Notes under the pieces: generated by a model
The model's input: only the letters and a program-made list of their open reading frames with translations
Databases searched by the model: none
What the model was told of the DNA's origin: nothing
Shown: piece by piece, positions 9,970 to 21,659 of the stretch
How positions within the stretch are numbered: position 1 is the stretch's first letter
Layout of the letters: the number at the start of each line of letters is the position of its first letter
Origin: Acanthococcus lagerstroemiae
Lineage: Eukaryota; Arthropoda; Insecta; Hemiptera; Eriococcidae
NCBI GenBank assembly: GCA_031841125.1
Contig: CM063109.1
Location: forward strand, 26,321,321-26,385,320
Direction: 5' to 3'
DNA length: 64,000 nucleotides
Translations under genes and position numbers: made by a program

Positions 9970-10680
9970 GCTATTGTGGACTTGAGGGGTGAAGCCCGCC
10001 CTCAACTCTGGAAATCTAATTCTCGATTCTTCAAATTTCTGAATTCTTTTACGTAAACCTCCCCTTTTTTTCAACTGCTACATTTTGTACACTGGAAACG
10101 TAGACTCGCGCCCCCAACACCGAAAGAGTATACTTTCAAGTTTTTGTTGGTGAACTTTTTTTTTTCTTGATTGAAATAATTTGTGATTCCGAGGGGTTGA
10201 CCGCACCCCAACTCCGATAGTCAGATTCTTGATTGTAGGTGTTGAAAAACAATTTTCCATAAGCCCCTTATTTTTAATCGAGATCTTTTGTGGATCAAGG
10301 AATAACTCTCCCACCTACGACGAAAATCTAAAACTCGATTTTCCAGCTTCTCAATGTTATTCTTGGTGAACGTCTTACTTTTTCAATTCAAATAATACGT
10401 TAACCCTGTTCTAATAATTTACGTTAGTTTTAATAATAGTTAGATTATAGCAGCAAGCCAATAACACTCTCAGTAAATAAAAATAATAATATAATATTGT
10501 GGACCCGATGGATTGTCTCCACCCCAATTCCGCAAATCTAATTCTCGATCTTTCAGCCTCTCAAGATTATTCATGGTTAACTTTTTTCCATTCAGATCTA
10601 TTGTGGATCCGTTGGGTTGACCCCGATCCCAACTCCGAAAATTGAATTCTCCATTTGGTCGGCTTAAGAAATAATTATCC
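9970..10680. repeat. Tandem repeat with a unit of about 105 bp
   Basis: Units start with GTGGAYCCG/GTGGACTTG-type sequence near 9975, 10100, 10180, 10286, 10499 and 10602. Each unit then holds a CCCAACTCCGAAAATCTAA-like block, a TCTCGATTTTTCAGC-like block and TTCTTGGTGAAC. The missing unit between 10286 and 10499 is replaced by AT-rich sequence of about one unit length. Copies are strongly diverged from one another, so the array is old. Confidence 0.6.
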
Positions 10681-10689
10681 CTGAGCCCC

Positions 10690-11395
10690 TGCTTATTTTT
10701 TTGTTCGAAGTCTTTTGAAGAGTCATAAGGTATATCAGAACAGTGAAATTTGTAGCCGTAATAGTATTTAACTCACAAATCATTGATTTATGTAGTATTT
10801 TCATGTTCTTGAATTTCTCTCTAGGGACCATAACTAGAAATTTCAGAAGGGAACGTATACTCAGAAGTCCGAAAAAACGTAAAAAATGGTTACTCGGTCG
10901 ATAATGAATTGAAATGGAGTAAAGCCTAAACAAAATTCAATTTTTTGCATGTAATAGAGTATATTTTCTGTATTGTTTTTCATATGTAAAACATAACCTG
11001 TCATACTTAAAATCCATAATTAGAACTGTGCATGTAGAAAAATGAAGTTTTACTTGATTTCTTTAGCCTTTTTTTAACATTTCCAATGTTCCTCCCTTGA
11101 AACAGTAAACTTGATGTGAAGTCGAAAAAATACATGTTTTGATTAAAACTGCTTTTTTCTCTCGGACAGTATGAGAACATCTATCTCTATGTATCAACGA
11201 CTTTACCTGCAGTGGACACTTCTAAATTTGAAATAGTTACAGTATATGCATATACTGTAGTTTGACATTTACATAGGTGTATCTCTGTGTAATGATAATA
11301 GGTGCATCCTCATAGAGGTTCACTTTTTTTCCTATATACATAAAATAAATTCTGAGTTTCTTTAGTGCAAATTAACCTATATTTCATTAACTCCA
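10690..11395. other. AT-rich non-coding stretch
   Basis: No splice-supported exon, repeat or RNA gene was recognised. Confidence 0.3.
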
Positions 11396-11396
11396 G

Positions 11397-11437
11397 GGGT
11401 TGGCCAGCGAAGCGGGCAGGGGGCAGAGCCCCATAGT
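11397..11437. repeat. Paired hairpins GCCAGC-GAA-GCGGGC and GGGGC-AGA-GCCCC
   Basis: Two adjacent stem-loops with 3-nt purine loops lie here; the second (11420-11432) is perfect. They resemble those at 3.7 kb and 63.47 kb and are probably part of a mobile-element end. Confidence 0.4.
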
Positions 11438-11499
11438 TTTTAGTAAAATATTTCGGAATAGACCTCAGAGGATAAGAGTTCGAATGGTGATGGTTTACA

Positions 11500-11890
11500 T
11501 TATAACCTATTCGACGCTGGCGCTTCTATAATTTGCACAGTCTCTGTCAGAGGCTTTCAAAAACCCGAGCCGGTATACTAATCATCAAAATCTCTTTAAT
11601 CTCATCAATAAATGAAAAATGAAGCAAAAAAGTATTTTTGTAAAATAAAAGTTTGATAGTAAAAAAAAAACGCACTAAAAGATTCGACGCTATGGCGCTT
11701 CTACAATTTGCCCAGTCCCAGTCAGATGAAATAAAAAAAAAGTATTATTTGCAAAATATGAAAATTCGATAGTAAAAAAATGCAACATGAAACATCTACT
11801 TACATCTCTTTAATCTTCTCAATAAATGAAAAATGAAGCAAAAAAGTGTTTGTAAAATGAAAGATCTATAGTAAAAAGTCACAACATGAA
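11500..11890. repeat. Imperfect tandem repeat with a unit of about 170-180 bp
   Basis: GACGCTGGCGCTTCTATAATTTGCACAG recurs in variant form at about 11680-11720. The word AAATGAAAAATGAAGCAAAAAAGT recurs at about 11610 and 11825, with a shortened version between them. No coding function is seen. Confidence 0.5.
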
Positions 11891-12239
11891 CTGAGTTTTG
11901 AACTTGGTATTAATCTGTATCCCAACCAGATGCGCAATCAGTTACCCTAGTTACCCGCGGAAGTCACCCATTTGCAACCGTCAGTTGGACGCTGTTGAGC
12001 GCAAAAGGGAACCAGCTGACATTTGTAAGCAGAATGATTTATTAGTAAAATTCAATTAATTACAAACGGGAAAACACCATAAAAACATAACATTTCCATA
12101 AGAAAACTAATACAATAGTCCAAGACGTTATCAGTGAAGGAGGGCATTTTCTAACAGAGAGAGGTAAACAAGCTGATTTTTGATGAGTGTTTTTCTATTG
12201 ATAATCTTCATTTCTTGTCATATAAGGGGTGTATGAAGT

Positions 12240-13700
12240 GTAGTCAGAAGAGAGGGCAGAAATGTGAGAAATGGAAAAATATCGGTGGAACATTTGGGTA
12301 CAATTCATTTGGTGTCAAAAACAACAATTTCCAATAGGGGTCTTAATGACAACAATACCGTTTCCCCAGTCCCCCAGAATTGGCCCCACTTATATCTCGA
12401 GGAGGGGGTTGGTACAAATCATTTTATGGCTGGTACATTTCGGTACGATTCGAGTACAGTACATTTCCGATAAGAGAGTTCTCAATCATTAATATTCATT
12501 TCTGATACAGTATAAGGGTGTACGAAGTGGTAGTCAGGGGAGGGGGCAGAAATACGGGAAATGGAAAAATATCTTCGGTACATTTGGGTACAATTCATCT
12601 GGTGTTAGAAACAAAAATGTTCAATACGGGTCGTAATGACAACCCTACCGTTTCCCCAGCCCCTCCCCCGGAGTGGACCCCTTATATCTCGAAGAGGAGG
12701 TTGGTACAAATCAATTTATGGTTGGTACATTTCGGTACAATTCGAGTACAGTTCTTTTCCGATAAGAAAGATCTCAATCATTAATCTTTATTTCTGATAG
12801 TATAAGGCTGTATGAAGTGAGAGTCAGGGGAGGGAGCACAAAAGCGGGAAATGGAAAAATATCGTTGGTACATTTCGGTACAATTCATTTTGAATGAGAA
12901 ACAACCATTTTCAATAGGGGTCATAATGACAACCCTACCGTTTCCCCAGCCCCCCCGGAAAGTACCCCCTTATATCTCGAGGAGCGGGTTGGTACAAATC
13001 ATTTTATGGCTGGTACATTTCGGTACAATTCGAGTACAGTTCATTTCCGATAAGATTTCAATCACAATTTTTTCTGATAGTATATGTCAGGAGGCGCAAA
13101 GCGGGAAATGGAAATATCGTCGTACATTCGGTACAATCATTGTGAGAAACAACTTTCATAGGTCAAATGACAACCCTACTTCCCACCCCCCCGGAAAGTT
13201 ACCCCTTATATCTCGAGGAGGGGTGGTACAAATCATTTTATGGTGGTACATTTCGGTACAATTCGAGTACATTCATTTCCGATAGGAGTTTCCCAATCAT
13301 CATCTTCCATTTCTCATAGGGTGGAGGTACAGGGGAGGGGGCAGAAATGCGGGAAATGGAAAAATATCGTCGGTACATTTCGGTACAATTCATGTTGGAT
13401 GAGAAACAACCATTTTCGATAGGGGTCATAATGACAACCCTACCGTTTCCCCAGCCCCCCCGGAAAGTTCGCCCTTATATCTCGAGAAGGGGGTGGGTAC
13501 AAATCATTTTATGTGTGGTACATTTCGGTACAATTCGAGTACAATTCATTTAGCCTGGATTTGCCCAATTTTTCCACCAAGGGGGGCTACCGTCCCCCCC
13601 CCCCGAGCGTACCCGCTAATATCTCTCAAAGGAGCGAGGTACAATTCATTTAATGGTTGGTACATTTCGGTACAATTCGAGTACAATTCATTAAGGTCAT
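12240..13700. repeat. Satellite array with a unit of about 290 bp, GGTAC-rich
   Basis: The word GGGAAATGGAAAAATATCG recurs at about 12267, 12558, 12846, 13105 and 13353. The word GGTACATTTCGGTACAATTC with GAGTACA recurs at about 12426, 12719, 13009, 13243, 13513 and 13655. Early spacing is 288-293 bases; later units are shortened to 234-270 and one half-unit remains. Each unit also has a C-rich CCCCAGCCCCCCCGGAAAG block and TATATCTCGAGGAG. Open frames inside the array shift from unit to unit and are not genes. The array ends directly at a family A LINE fragment. Confidence 0.8.
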
Positions 13701-13734
13701 ATTTGACAGTTTCGGCGAAAAAGGGGGGGCTGGG

Positions 13735-14140
13735 GAAACGTACCCGGCATTATCTTATGGCTGTCAAACATGGTCTCTGACCAAACATTTGAAAAAAAAA
13801 CTTCGAACTGCACAAAGCTATAGGAGAGGGCAATGCTTGGCATTAAACTGAAAGACAAAGTGAATCTGACATAAATTAAGAACGAATTAAAATCCAACAA
13901 AAATATCATTCACTTCGTTAGAAGGTTAAAATGGGACTGAGCAGGGCATGTGTGCAGAATGAAGGATGACAGATGGATTATAAAAACAACATTTTGGTTT
14001 CTAAAAGAAGGGAGAGAGCCGGGGAAGCAGAGGGCTAGGTGGTCGGACAATATCACCAACTTTATCAGAAACCGTGGTCTCTATCACAGGGTTGCAGCAG
14101 ACCGGACCGAATGGGAGAGCCCAGTGTGCAAAATCTGACA
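13735..14140 (+). mobile_element. LINE fragment, family A, 3' end of ORF2
   Basis: Frames in succession give YGCQTWSLT, a diverged LRTAQ block, an ELKSNKNIIHFVRRLKWD-like block, AGHVCRMKDDRW and a TRWSDNITNF-type block ending near 14137. This is the region after the reverse transcriptase thumb in the same LINE family found at 7.9, 20.2, 28.9 and 54.7 kb. It has several frameshifts and is severely 5'-truncated. Confidence 0.8.
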
Positions 14141-14149
14141 TTAAACCGC

Positions 14150-14510
14150 CACAATGTGGCGTGAGAATAATGGCGCTTTTTTCTACAGAATGTGGCGAAA
14201 ATTTCAACCAATCGGAAGACAGAATGCAATGGCCACAGTTTTAGAAAAGAGCTATATTGTGACAGTATTGAGACGAAAATGGTTCCGACATGTGTCGACA
14301 ATTTCGTCACTTTGTGGCGCGTTTTTAGAGTCATTTACTGGCGGTTATTGTGGCCACATTGTGACGAAAAGGGTTCCAATATTTGATGACGGTTTCGACA
14401 CTTTGTGGCGCATCCTTAGAGTCATTTACTGGCGGTTTAATCTGCATATTGGACGAAAAGGGTTCCAATATGTGATGACGGTTTCGACGTCCGTGATCTT
14501 GTATGTGACA
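14150..14510. repeat. Tandem repeat with a unit of about 90 bp, TGTGGC-rich
   Basis: The word GACGAAAAGGGTTCC recurs at about 14272, 14363 and 14452, and TTTGTGGCGCAT with AGAGTCATTTACTGGCGG recurs between them, giving a period of 89-91 bases and about three copies. More degenerate TGTGGCG words extend to 14155. Confidence 0.65.
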
Positions 14511-14519
14511 GAATGCGAG

Positions 14520-15390
14520 TAATGCGATAAATAATGCGATTTTGAGGTGGTCCAACTTAGGGAACAATATGCGGTCCAATTAACGCGACCACGCCTTTTT
14601 CTCACAAACATGGCCGTGGAAAGAGATGCATGCAGTTAATGTCTCATCTTTCTGTACAAAAAGATGGCTACAACTATGAATAAATCGATAATATACTGAG
14701 ATATTTCATCTACTACTCTTCTTCAGATGGACGTGGCTTCTTCAAAAATCTCAATACGCCAAAATTTCACATACTCTCAGAAAGCACATACGCTTACGAA
14801 AATTTTTTCAGCTAAAAATGATAACACAACTCCGGTACTCTGTGAGCAACATCATTAAACGGCTAGATATAACATATCTCAGAACCAAAGCGCTACCTAT
14901 CGGTGGGCTCGAGCAATCAAGGGTGGTCCGACTTAGGTACCGGTTCAATATCGGTAACTCTCCCTACAATTTTTATACTTTTCATGATACGACACGACAT
15001 GGAGTTGCATCGAGAATGTAGTTGGGCTCGACTCTTGGCGTTCATTAATTAGTGTATAAATCTTACCTTCTGGCAGAATGAGTTTCTTATCATTGTCGAT
15101 CTGAAAGAGAAAAAGAATCATATTAACATTAACACACAACAGATAAATGAAGGTACAACAGTTGAGCATTATCGGTTAGGTACTGCAGGTTGACCAGGTA
15201 ACTGGTTAAAGAACTACGTACATACATAGTACATAAATATACAGGGGGTAGCCCACAAATCTTCTTTTTTTTTTCTTTTTTCTTTTCTTAACCGAGAATT
15301 CAGATTGAGATACGACCAACAGGTTCCTTGAAGGACTGAAATCTAGTTTATCTCGGGAGGAAAAATTTTCTCACTCTGAAAGGCGATCTA
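14520..15390. other. Non-coding stretch
   Basis: No splice-supported exon or repeat was recognised. A CT/T-rich tract lies at 15265-15290. Confidence 0.3.
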
Positions 15391-15399
15391 GAACGTGTT

Positions 15400-16085
15400 C
15401 CATCAGCTTTTGAGAATAAATGTAAGCATATCGAATAAAGTATCGAAATAGGGATATTTTGGGTCGCTGAGTTGGAATACACAATCAGATTCTTGATCCG
15501 ACCCCTATTTGGGCGCCAACTTCGACTTTCTCCGAAAATGGACAACGTATCGGAATAAGAGTTCTTAAGGTCACTAAGTTCGAAAATTCCCTCAGATTTC
15601 TGGTTCGACTTTGGCCCCAAGCTCAAAATTTGACTTCTTCGAACAGGCCAAATTAATTTTGCTAAAAAATTAAACATGGTGTCAGCCCAATACCAGAAAT
15701 TCAATCAGATTGTTTATCCGACTTCGATTTGTACTCAAAATCCAAATTTGACATATCTACAAACAGGCCGAGTTGACCCACCTGAGAAAATCGGACGAAG
15801 CATCGAAATATGGGTTTTTCGCTTCTCTGAGTACGAAAATTCAATGAGATTTTCGATTCGACCTCGACTGGCGCTCCTCCTTTGATGGGAAAATTTGACT
15901 TCCACAAAAAACTTGACCAAAGTGTCGGAACACGAAGTCTTTGGGTCGCTCATGTCGAAAATTAGAGGAAATGTTTCAATCAGGCCTCAATTTGGGCTCC
16001 AAAATCCAAATTTGTCACTTTTAAATGATTAGTTCCCAAGTTCAGTTAGATTTTTGATCAGAGCCTAATTTGGGGACCCGAATAG
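15400..16085. repeat. Tandem repeat with a unit of about 120 bp
   Basis: Blocks starting like GTATCGAAATA..GGGTCGCTGAGTTCG recur near 15437, 15547, 15677, 15799 and 15920, with spacing 110-130. Each block continues with AATCAGATTTTTGATCCGAC and TTTGGGCTCCAAA. Units are 60-80 percent alike by eye. The same unit occurs in reverse orientation at about 21690-21850. Confidence 0.6.
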
Positions 16086-16089
16086 ACTT

Positions 16090-17109
16090 TCTCCCATTCA
16101 GAGTTTCAATCTGCAGGGTGTTCCACCAAAACGAGAAAAAACCTACGAGTATTCAAATGCCATTCAAGCAAGAGCAGTACTCGTATCAAAATAATGTAGG
16201 CACGGATGGAAAAAACTGAAATCCGACCCAGGGGAGAATGAAAAACCCATTTAATTCCAATCAAATTTGAACTAATTGTCCCCACGATGGCTCCCTAGAT
16301 CCGCCATTATGGACAAGTAGAATTTCCTCTTCGCCAATATACATCCCAGCGGGCCAAGGAAGGAGTTCGAATTTCAGGCCAGGTTATTAGAATAAGTCTC
16401 TCACACAAGAGGGCGAGTTTCTTTGGTGAACGGAAAAAAGTATTTTAGTGAGCGAAGGATGTAATAAATTTATAGAATCTCGAGGTCTACAGAACCCACA
16501 GCACGGTTTTAAGGATATTCATACATACGAGTAAATTGTAACGAAAAAGAAAAAAATAAGAACCATATTGCGTTGTTATTTGGTTGACTGACGCAAATGC
16601 ATAACAGATCATCAGCTAATCAAATACTGGCCGCAAATTGCAAATAAATACTGCCACTATTTTCTGTATTTGACTTTCGAAAGTATAATCCCATATTTAA
16701 ATTAAGGTAATAATTTATAATCCACGCAGACGTTAGTTTTGGAATCATTCGCATACACGCTATTTTTTAACATTTTAGCACGTCAGCATGATGTTTAATC
16801 AGGCCGGTCTGACTGCACCCTCACCATCTGGCAGCATGGAGCGTTTTGCAGTCAATACTTTTTTGCCGAGTTATGCTTTAAAAAATATCACGTAGCGTCA
16901 CAATATCATTCGACCTGGACTTGCCGTTATTTTCTGTAAATGAATGCATCCAAAAGCCGACTGCGCAAGATACCTGGATTACGTTCATTCTCTCGAAAAA
17001 AATCAACTGTTTTGAAAGGCGCCAGCGAAGTAATAAATGACGGTGTTCATTGTCTAGACGATTTATTCTGAGAAATAGTTACCCAATTGTGTGCACATGT
17101 TGCACTTGC
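16090..17109. other. Non-coding stretch
   Basis: Unique sequence without a supported exon. It forms the left flank of the LINE-C insertion; its last 17 bases after this point are that insertion's target duplication. Confidence 0.3.
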
Positions 17110-17126
17110 ATTATCAGTACATCATG

Positions 17127-19292
17127 AAAAGCAAAAAGACTGCTCGCCGCTTTATCACGGAACTTCAATACGCGGATGACATCTGGTACTACTGGCGCAT
17201 ACAGAGGCTGAAGTGCAAAGAATCACAGACACGTTCGTACAAGTCTACAAACTCACTGGAATGAAGGTCAGCACGAAAAAAACAAAACTCCTAACAGGAA
17301 ACGTTCCCGGGGACAGCAAAGTCGAAATCAACGGAGCGGAAATAGAAAAGGTTGACGAGTTCTGCTACCTTGGGGGAATAGTCGCAAGTGAAGGCGGACT
17401 AAACGCAGAGATCAGTCAGCGCATACCGAAAGCCGCTGGCGCCATATATAAACTAAAAAATAGAGTATTCGACAACAGAGACTTGAAGAGGAGGACGAAA
17501 ATTGGAGTATACCGCGCTGTAGTAATACCCACACTCCTATACGGGAGCGAGAGCTGGACACCGTACAGAGCGCAGGTCAGGGCGCTTGAAAAATTCCACC
17601 AGCGTCAACTACGGAAAATTATGAATATCAAGTGGTCGGATTACATATCCAATTCGCGGGTGCTGGAAATGGCCGAATGCGAATCCATAGAACGAATCCT
17701 AGCCCGTAACATGCTGCGGTGGCTAGGGCACTTGCACCGCATGCCGGACCAAAGAATACCCAAGCAGCTGCTCTACGGGGAATTGACCTCAGGCCGTCGC
17801 GCCATTGGCGGGCAGAGAAAAAAATTCAAGGACGTCTGCCACGCGCTGCTCAAAAGGCTGAACATCGAGAAAACCTGGGAAGAAATCTGTGCGGAAAGGC
17901 CGCAGTGGAGGCAGGTGTGTCACAAGACCAGTGGCATTTTCGATAACAGGACACAAAGGTCATTGTCAACCGATGCACCCCGGGAAACCTTCACCTGCGA
18001 TGAGTGCGGAAGGATTGTCACGTCAAAAATCGGACTCATCGAAATGAACCCACTTCACATTTGGTACAACACATACAATCTTGTAAAGTAAATTACCACC
18101 AGACTTGCAGCTGCCCACAAATAAAAAAGGTAAATGAAGTTCGACATCTGGGCATAATTATAGATAAAAATTTAACATGGAAAAGCCAAATAAATTGTCT
18201 GGCATCAAGACTGAGAAAACTCACGTATTTCATGTTAAGTATCAGAAAAACATAACAAACACTAAAATAAAATATGATGTCTACTATGCGCTAGTACAAT
18301 CCATATTAAACTATGGCATAATAGCATGGGGTAGTGCTTATCCAACAACAATAAAGCCCTTACAAATAGTGCAAAATAAGATCATAAAAATTATATTTAA
18401 TTTCCACCCAAGGACGTCTACGATTCAGATCTATAAAATAACCAACTTATTAAACATACGAAAATTGCATATCAAAAACACTTTAACATACATGAATACT
18501 AATAATTTATTACGCATTCAAAAAAATCATAGTATAACAACTAGGCATAACCTTTGTAACATTAGGGTGTCAAAATAAGTACAACAAGGGGACAACAAAA
18601 CTATATGTATCAGGGCATCTCATTTTTCAATAACCTTAGTCCATCCCATAAAGCAGAAATCATGTGTACCCCAGCAAAAAATACTAATAAAATAAAAAAA
18701 CTTATAAATAGCCTACTATAGCATAAACACGCACTAAATAAATAAATAAACAACAACTAATAAATAAATACCATTAAAAAATAAATGAAAATAAATAAAT
18801 AAACAATAAATTTTCTAGTTGAGGATAAATATAACAAAATTCCTTTTCGTTTCCCTGGTTTCCAATTCATTAATTTGTAAACGGCGAATGGGGGCGGGGA
18901 TCGGTAGTTTTTTTTTCATGGCTTAGTTTTTTGTTGTTTTTTTTGTGTTTTTTTGTGGTTTTTTTTTTTTTCTAGTTTTTTTCCTCTTTTTTTCTAGTTT
19001 CCTTTTCTACTTTTCTTTTGTTTTTTTTATTCCTTTTTATTTTGCTTTTGTATTTTTTGATTTTCCAATTTTCTTTTTCCAAATTGTTCTATGTAGTAGT
19101 TTTTTGTTGTTTTTTTTTTTCTATCATTTTATATATATAATTTTTTTTTAAATCTCCGCTCAGTGAGTGCAAGAAAAAAGACGCAAATAAAGTTTTTCAT
19201 TTCATTTCATCAGCCACCTTCGAGCCCACATGCGACGGAATTCAATCCGATGAAGAAGAAATAGGATCCTCAGACATTGAGGTCAGACGATT
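17127..19292 (+). mobile_element. LINE-C, 5'-truncated, interrupted by LINE-B; 17-bp target duplication
   Basis: ATTATCAGTACATCATG occurs exactly at 17110-17126 and 19293-19309 and brackets the insertion. The body begins inside the reverse transcriptase with LQYADDI. A one-base frameshift near 17183 precedes a long open frame (17213-18040) with MKVSTKKTKLL, VDEFCYLGGIV, LLYGSESW, MLRWLGHLHRMPD and a CDECGRIVTSKIGLI end. LINE-B interrupts at 18040. Beyond it the frame resumes with SHLRAHMRRNS, which completes a C-terminal C2H2 zinc finger (C-x2-C-x12-H-x3-H). Motifs are of the RTE-like type often labelled craniofacial-development-protein-2-like. Few defects other than the nested insertion suggest moderate age. 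Confidence 0.85.
18040..19210 (+). mobile_element. LINE-B copy 1, 3' fragment nested in LINE-C
   Basis: From GAAATGAACCCACTTCAC to a TTTCATTTCAT tail this matches the 3' part of the long copy at 25.27-26.43 kb almost base for base. It contains the end of the reverse transcriptase ORF with VNEVRHLGIIIDKNLTWKSQ, LASRLRKLTYFMLSIRKT, a frameshift, and then YDVYYALVQSILNYGIIAWGSAY in another frame. A 3' untranslated region of about 600 bases follows, with AAATAAATAAATAAAC, a T-rich tract (18905-19150) and AATAAA. The tail repeats TTTCA, a short-tandem tail like those of CR1-type elements rather than poly(A). Confidence 0.85.
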
Positions 19293-19309
19293 ATTATCAG
19301 TACATCATG

Positions 19310-20228
19310 TATACTTATCCCATATAACAAGTATGAGCTAGTTTGTGTACATACTGAATACAGTTTCCTTCGAATTTTAAATATGCATTAGAATGACCTT
19401 GAGAGGGAGGCACAGAGGTACAAAGTATCATTTCTACCCCCCCCCCCCTCTCAACTCTCCGGAAAAACACGGGGAAAAATATAGAAACCCATTTAGCAAT
19501 TTGGTAAAAGGGTGCCTTGAGAGATTTCAGAGACAAGTTTTACGAGATTTTCGCTGGTTAGCTCAGCTTTTACTCAACTTTTACAGCTTTTTCAAACTAG
19601 GATACGCGCGAACGCGTATCGGACACGTCTGTACCGATACAGTATGACGATACCGAAAATCGGTATCGTCGCCCCACAAGTCGCCGGATATTGTATCGAG
19701 TATCAAGCGACTCGAGATACATTACATTAACAGGGTGTCCATTCTTGTTCGGAAATGATTTTCCCTGACTTTTCCAGGTTTTCGAGGCCAAATTTTTCAG
19801 TTTTACAAACGCTTCAAATACAAATTACGCATGCAAAGGGGGAGGGGTCAAATTTTTTCGAATATCGTCAATCACTCCACAGACTTTTTTCTTTACTACC
19901 GTGTACTTATGAAGCTGTGGCAGAAGGGATGTAAAAATTTAATGATGGAAATGAAAACGCGCACTATGAGGTGCAGCGTGGTGCGATGTCAATTAACGAC
20001 TTCATAGATTTTCTTCGGGTGACTTAATGCCGACCGTGAAGGGGGGAGTGGAAGAATAAAATTCTAAAATTGTTTATAGGTTTTTGAGGTTGCTGCGTTC
20101 GATTTTAGGGGTAATTTTTGGATCCTGCTCCTCCTGGTGTGACCAGTGAGATAGCAAGAGCGTAGGACAAGCAACGGTTGACTCGGAATTCACAATTTCT
20201 AATTAAGGCCACCTAATAGGGTAAAAAT
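19310..20228. other. Non-coding stretch with two perfect hairpins
   Basis: A C-rich tract lies at 19437-19448. GATACGCG-CGAA-CGCGTATC (19601-19620) and an 11-bp perfect stem GACGATACCGA with AAA loop (19646-19670) are adjacent, and GTATCGAG words follow to 19720. An ACAGGGTGTCC word at 19729 resembles a transposon end. No exon is supported. Confidence 0.35.
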
Positions 20229-20234
20229 ACAGTT

Positions 20235-21655
20235 TTATTTATTCAAACTGTTGCTAATAAAAAATAATAAAATAAATAAATAAAAACAGCTTTTATTGCG
20301 CAACGTTCTATACATAGCTAAGGTAATATACTTCTTGCGTATAATTAGGATCACTATTAGTGGTCCTTCTCGTCGTGGGTTCGCGAGGGGGTAGCCCCCG
20401 ATCCTCCCCGCTGTCGCGCGCCAACTCTTGGGCATAAGCCTCCCCCCTTTTCTTCCAATCTTTTCTGTCCAGGGTATACCTCTTCCAGAAAGGTCCAAGC
20501 TTTTTTCTGAATTCGTCTCTCCAACGGGTATTGGGCTTCCCTACACTTCTAGCTTGACCAAAAGGTCTCCACCCTTCCACCCTTCTCTCCCACCTCTCAC
20601 TCCCCTGCCTCATGATATGGCCAGCGTATTTCCACTTTAGGTTCTTCACCACCGCCCCAATGTCTTTCGTTTTGGTTTTCTCCTTGATGGTAGCGTTCGC
20701 TATTCTATCCGTTTTCCTAAGGCCTAATACACTACGTTGCATAGCCATTTGGGTGGATCTGAGTCTTTGAATGTTCTTTTTTGTTAGTGCCCAGGTTTGC
20801 GCGCCATACACCATAGACGATTGGACACAAATCTGCCAGACTTCACTTTTGGTTTTTACTGAAATTTTGCTTTTAAAAATGTCTTTAAGTTTCCAATAGT
20901 TGTTCCAACCTCCGCTTATTCTATTTGAGAGCTCTTTTTCCCTAGAGTGGCCAAACGAAATTATTTGACCCAGGTACTTAACTTCTGGTACCCACTCGAT
21001 ATTTTCGCCACCTATGTTTACTTCCTGTTCTTTCTCATTAGACAAGAGTTTAGTTTTACTCATGTTGACGCTCAGTCCTGCATGTTTGCACACCTCGATT
21101 AGTTCGTTAGCATTTTTGGTTAATTCGTCTAAATCCCTTGCGATTAGTACTATGTCATCGGCGAATCTTAAGTTGTTGAGGTAGACGCCTCAATTCTTAA
21201 ACCCCTATTCTCCCATTCTAGTTGGCGCATAGCTTCCTCCAGGGCGCAGTTGAACAGGTTCGAAGACAACGGGTCTCCTTGCCTAACTCCTCTTTCTATT
21301 TTGAAGCATTCTCCTTTTCTATCCGTCTTGACATAGGCTGTTGCCTCTTCATACGTATTTTGAATGATCCTAATTATTTTTTCACACACTTCCTGGTTTC
21401 TTAGAGCCTTCCATAAGAAGCCGTGGCTAATGGTATCAAATGCTTTTTCGAAGTCGATAAAAAGTAGGTGCATTTTGAAGTTATATTCGTTTGCTTTCCC
21501 AATCAGCTGTGAGATGGTAAAAATTTGGTCGATTGTGGAATGGTCTTTTCGGAAGCCGGCCTGCTCCACCGCTTGCTGTGAATCCAGCTGCGGATATAGC
21601 CTGGCCTTCAAAATTTTAAAAATAACGTCAAAATTTCTCAAATGAAAAAGCACAG
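20235..21655 (-). mobile_element. LINE fragment, family A, reverse transcriptase to 3' end, nearly open
   Basis: On the minus strand two long frames (21653-21168 and 21093-20308), joined by one single-base frameshift near 21185, encode AGFRKDHSTIDQIF, LLFIDFEKAFDTI, a RGVRQGDPLSSNLFNCALEE block, LNNLRFADDIVLIARD with the catalytic aspartates, MSKTKLLSN, VKYLGQIISF, MVYGAQTWALTKK, a WKYAGHIMRQ block and a PNTRWRDEF block. The end has CAATAAAAGC followed by a TTTATTTATTTATT tail. This is the best preserved family A copy in the window. It is 5'-truncated, with no endonuclease region. No target duplication was identified. Confidence 0.85.
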
Positions 21656-21659
21656 GAGC

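Noticed and set aside
12240..13780. Several open frames of 60-144 codons
   Set aside because: They are produced by the 290-bp satellite, change frame from unit to unit and have no domains or splice support.
18945..19151. Phe-rich 68-residue open frame
   Set aside because: It lies in the T-rich 3' untranslated tract of LINE-B.
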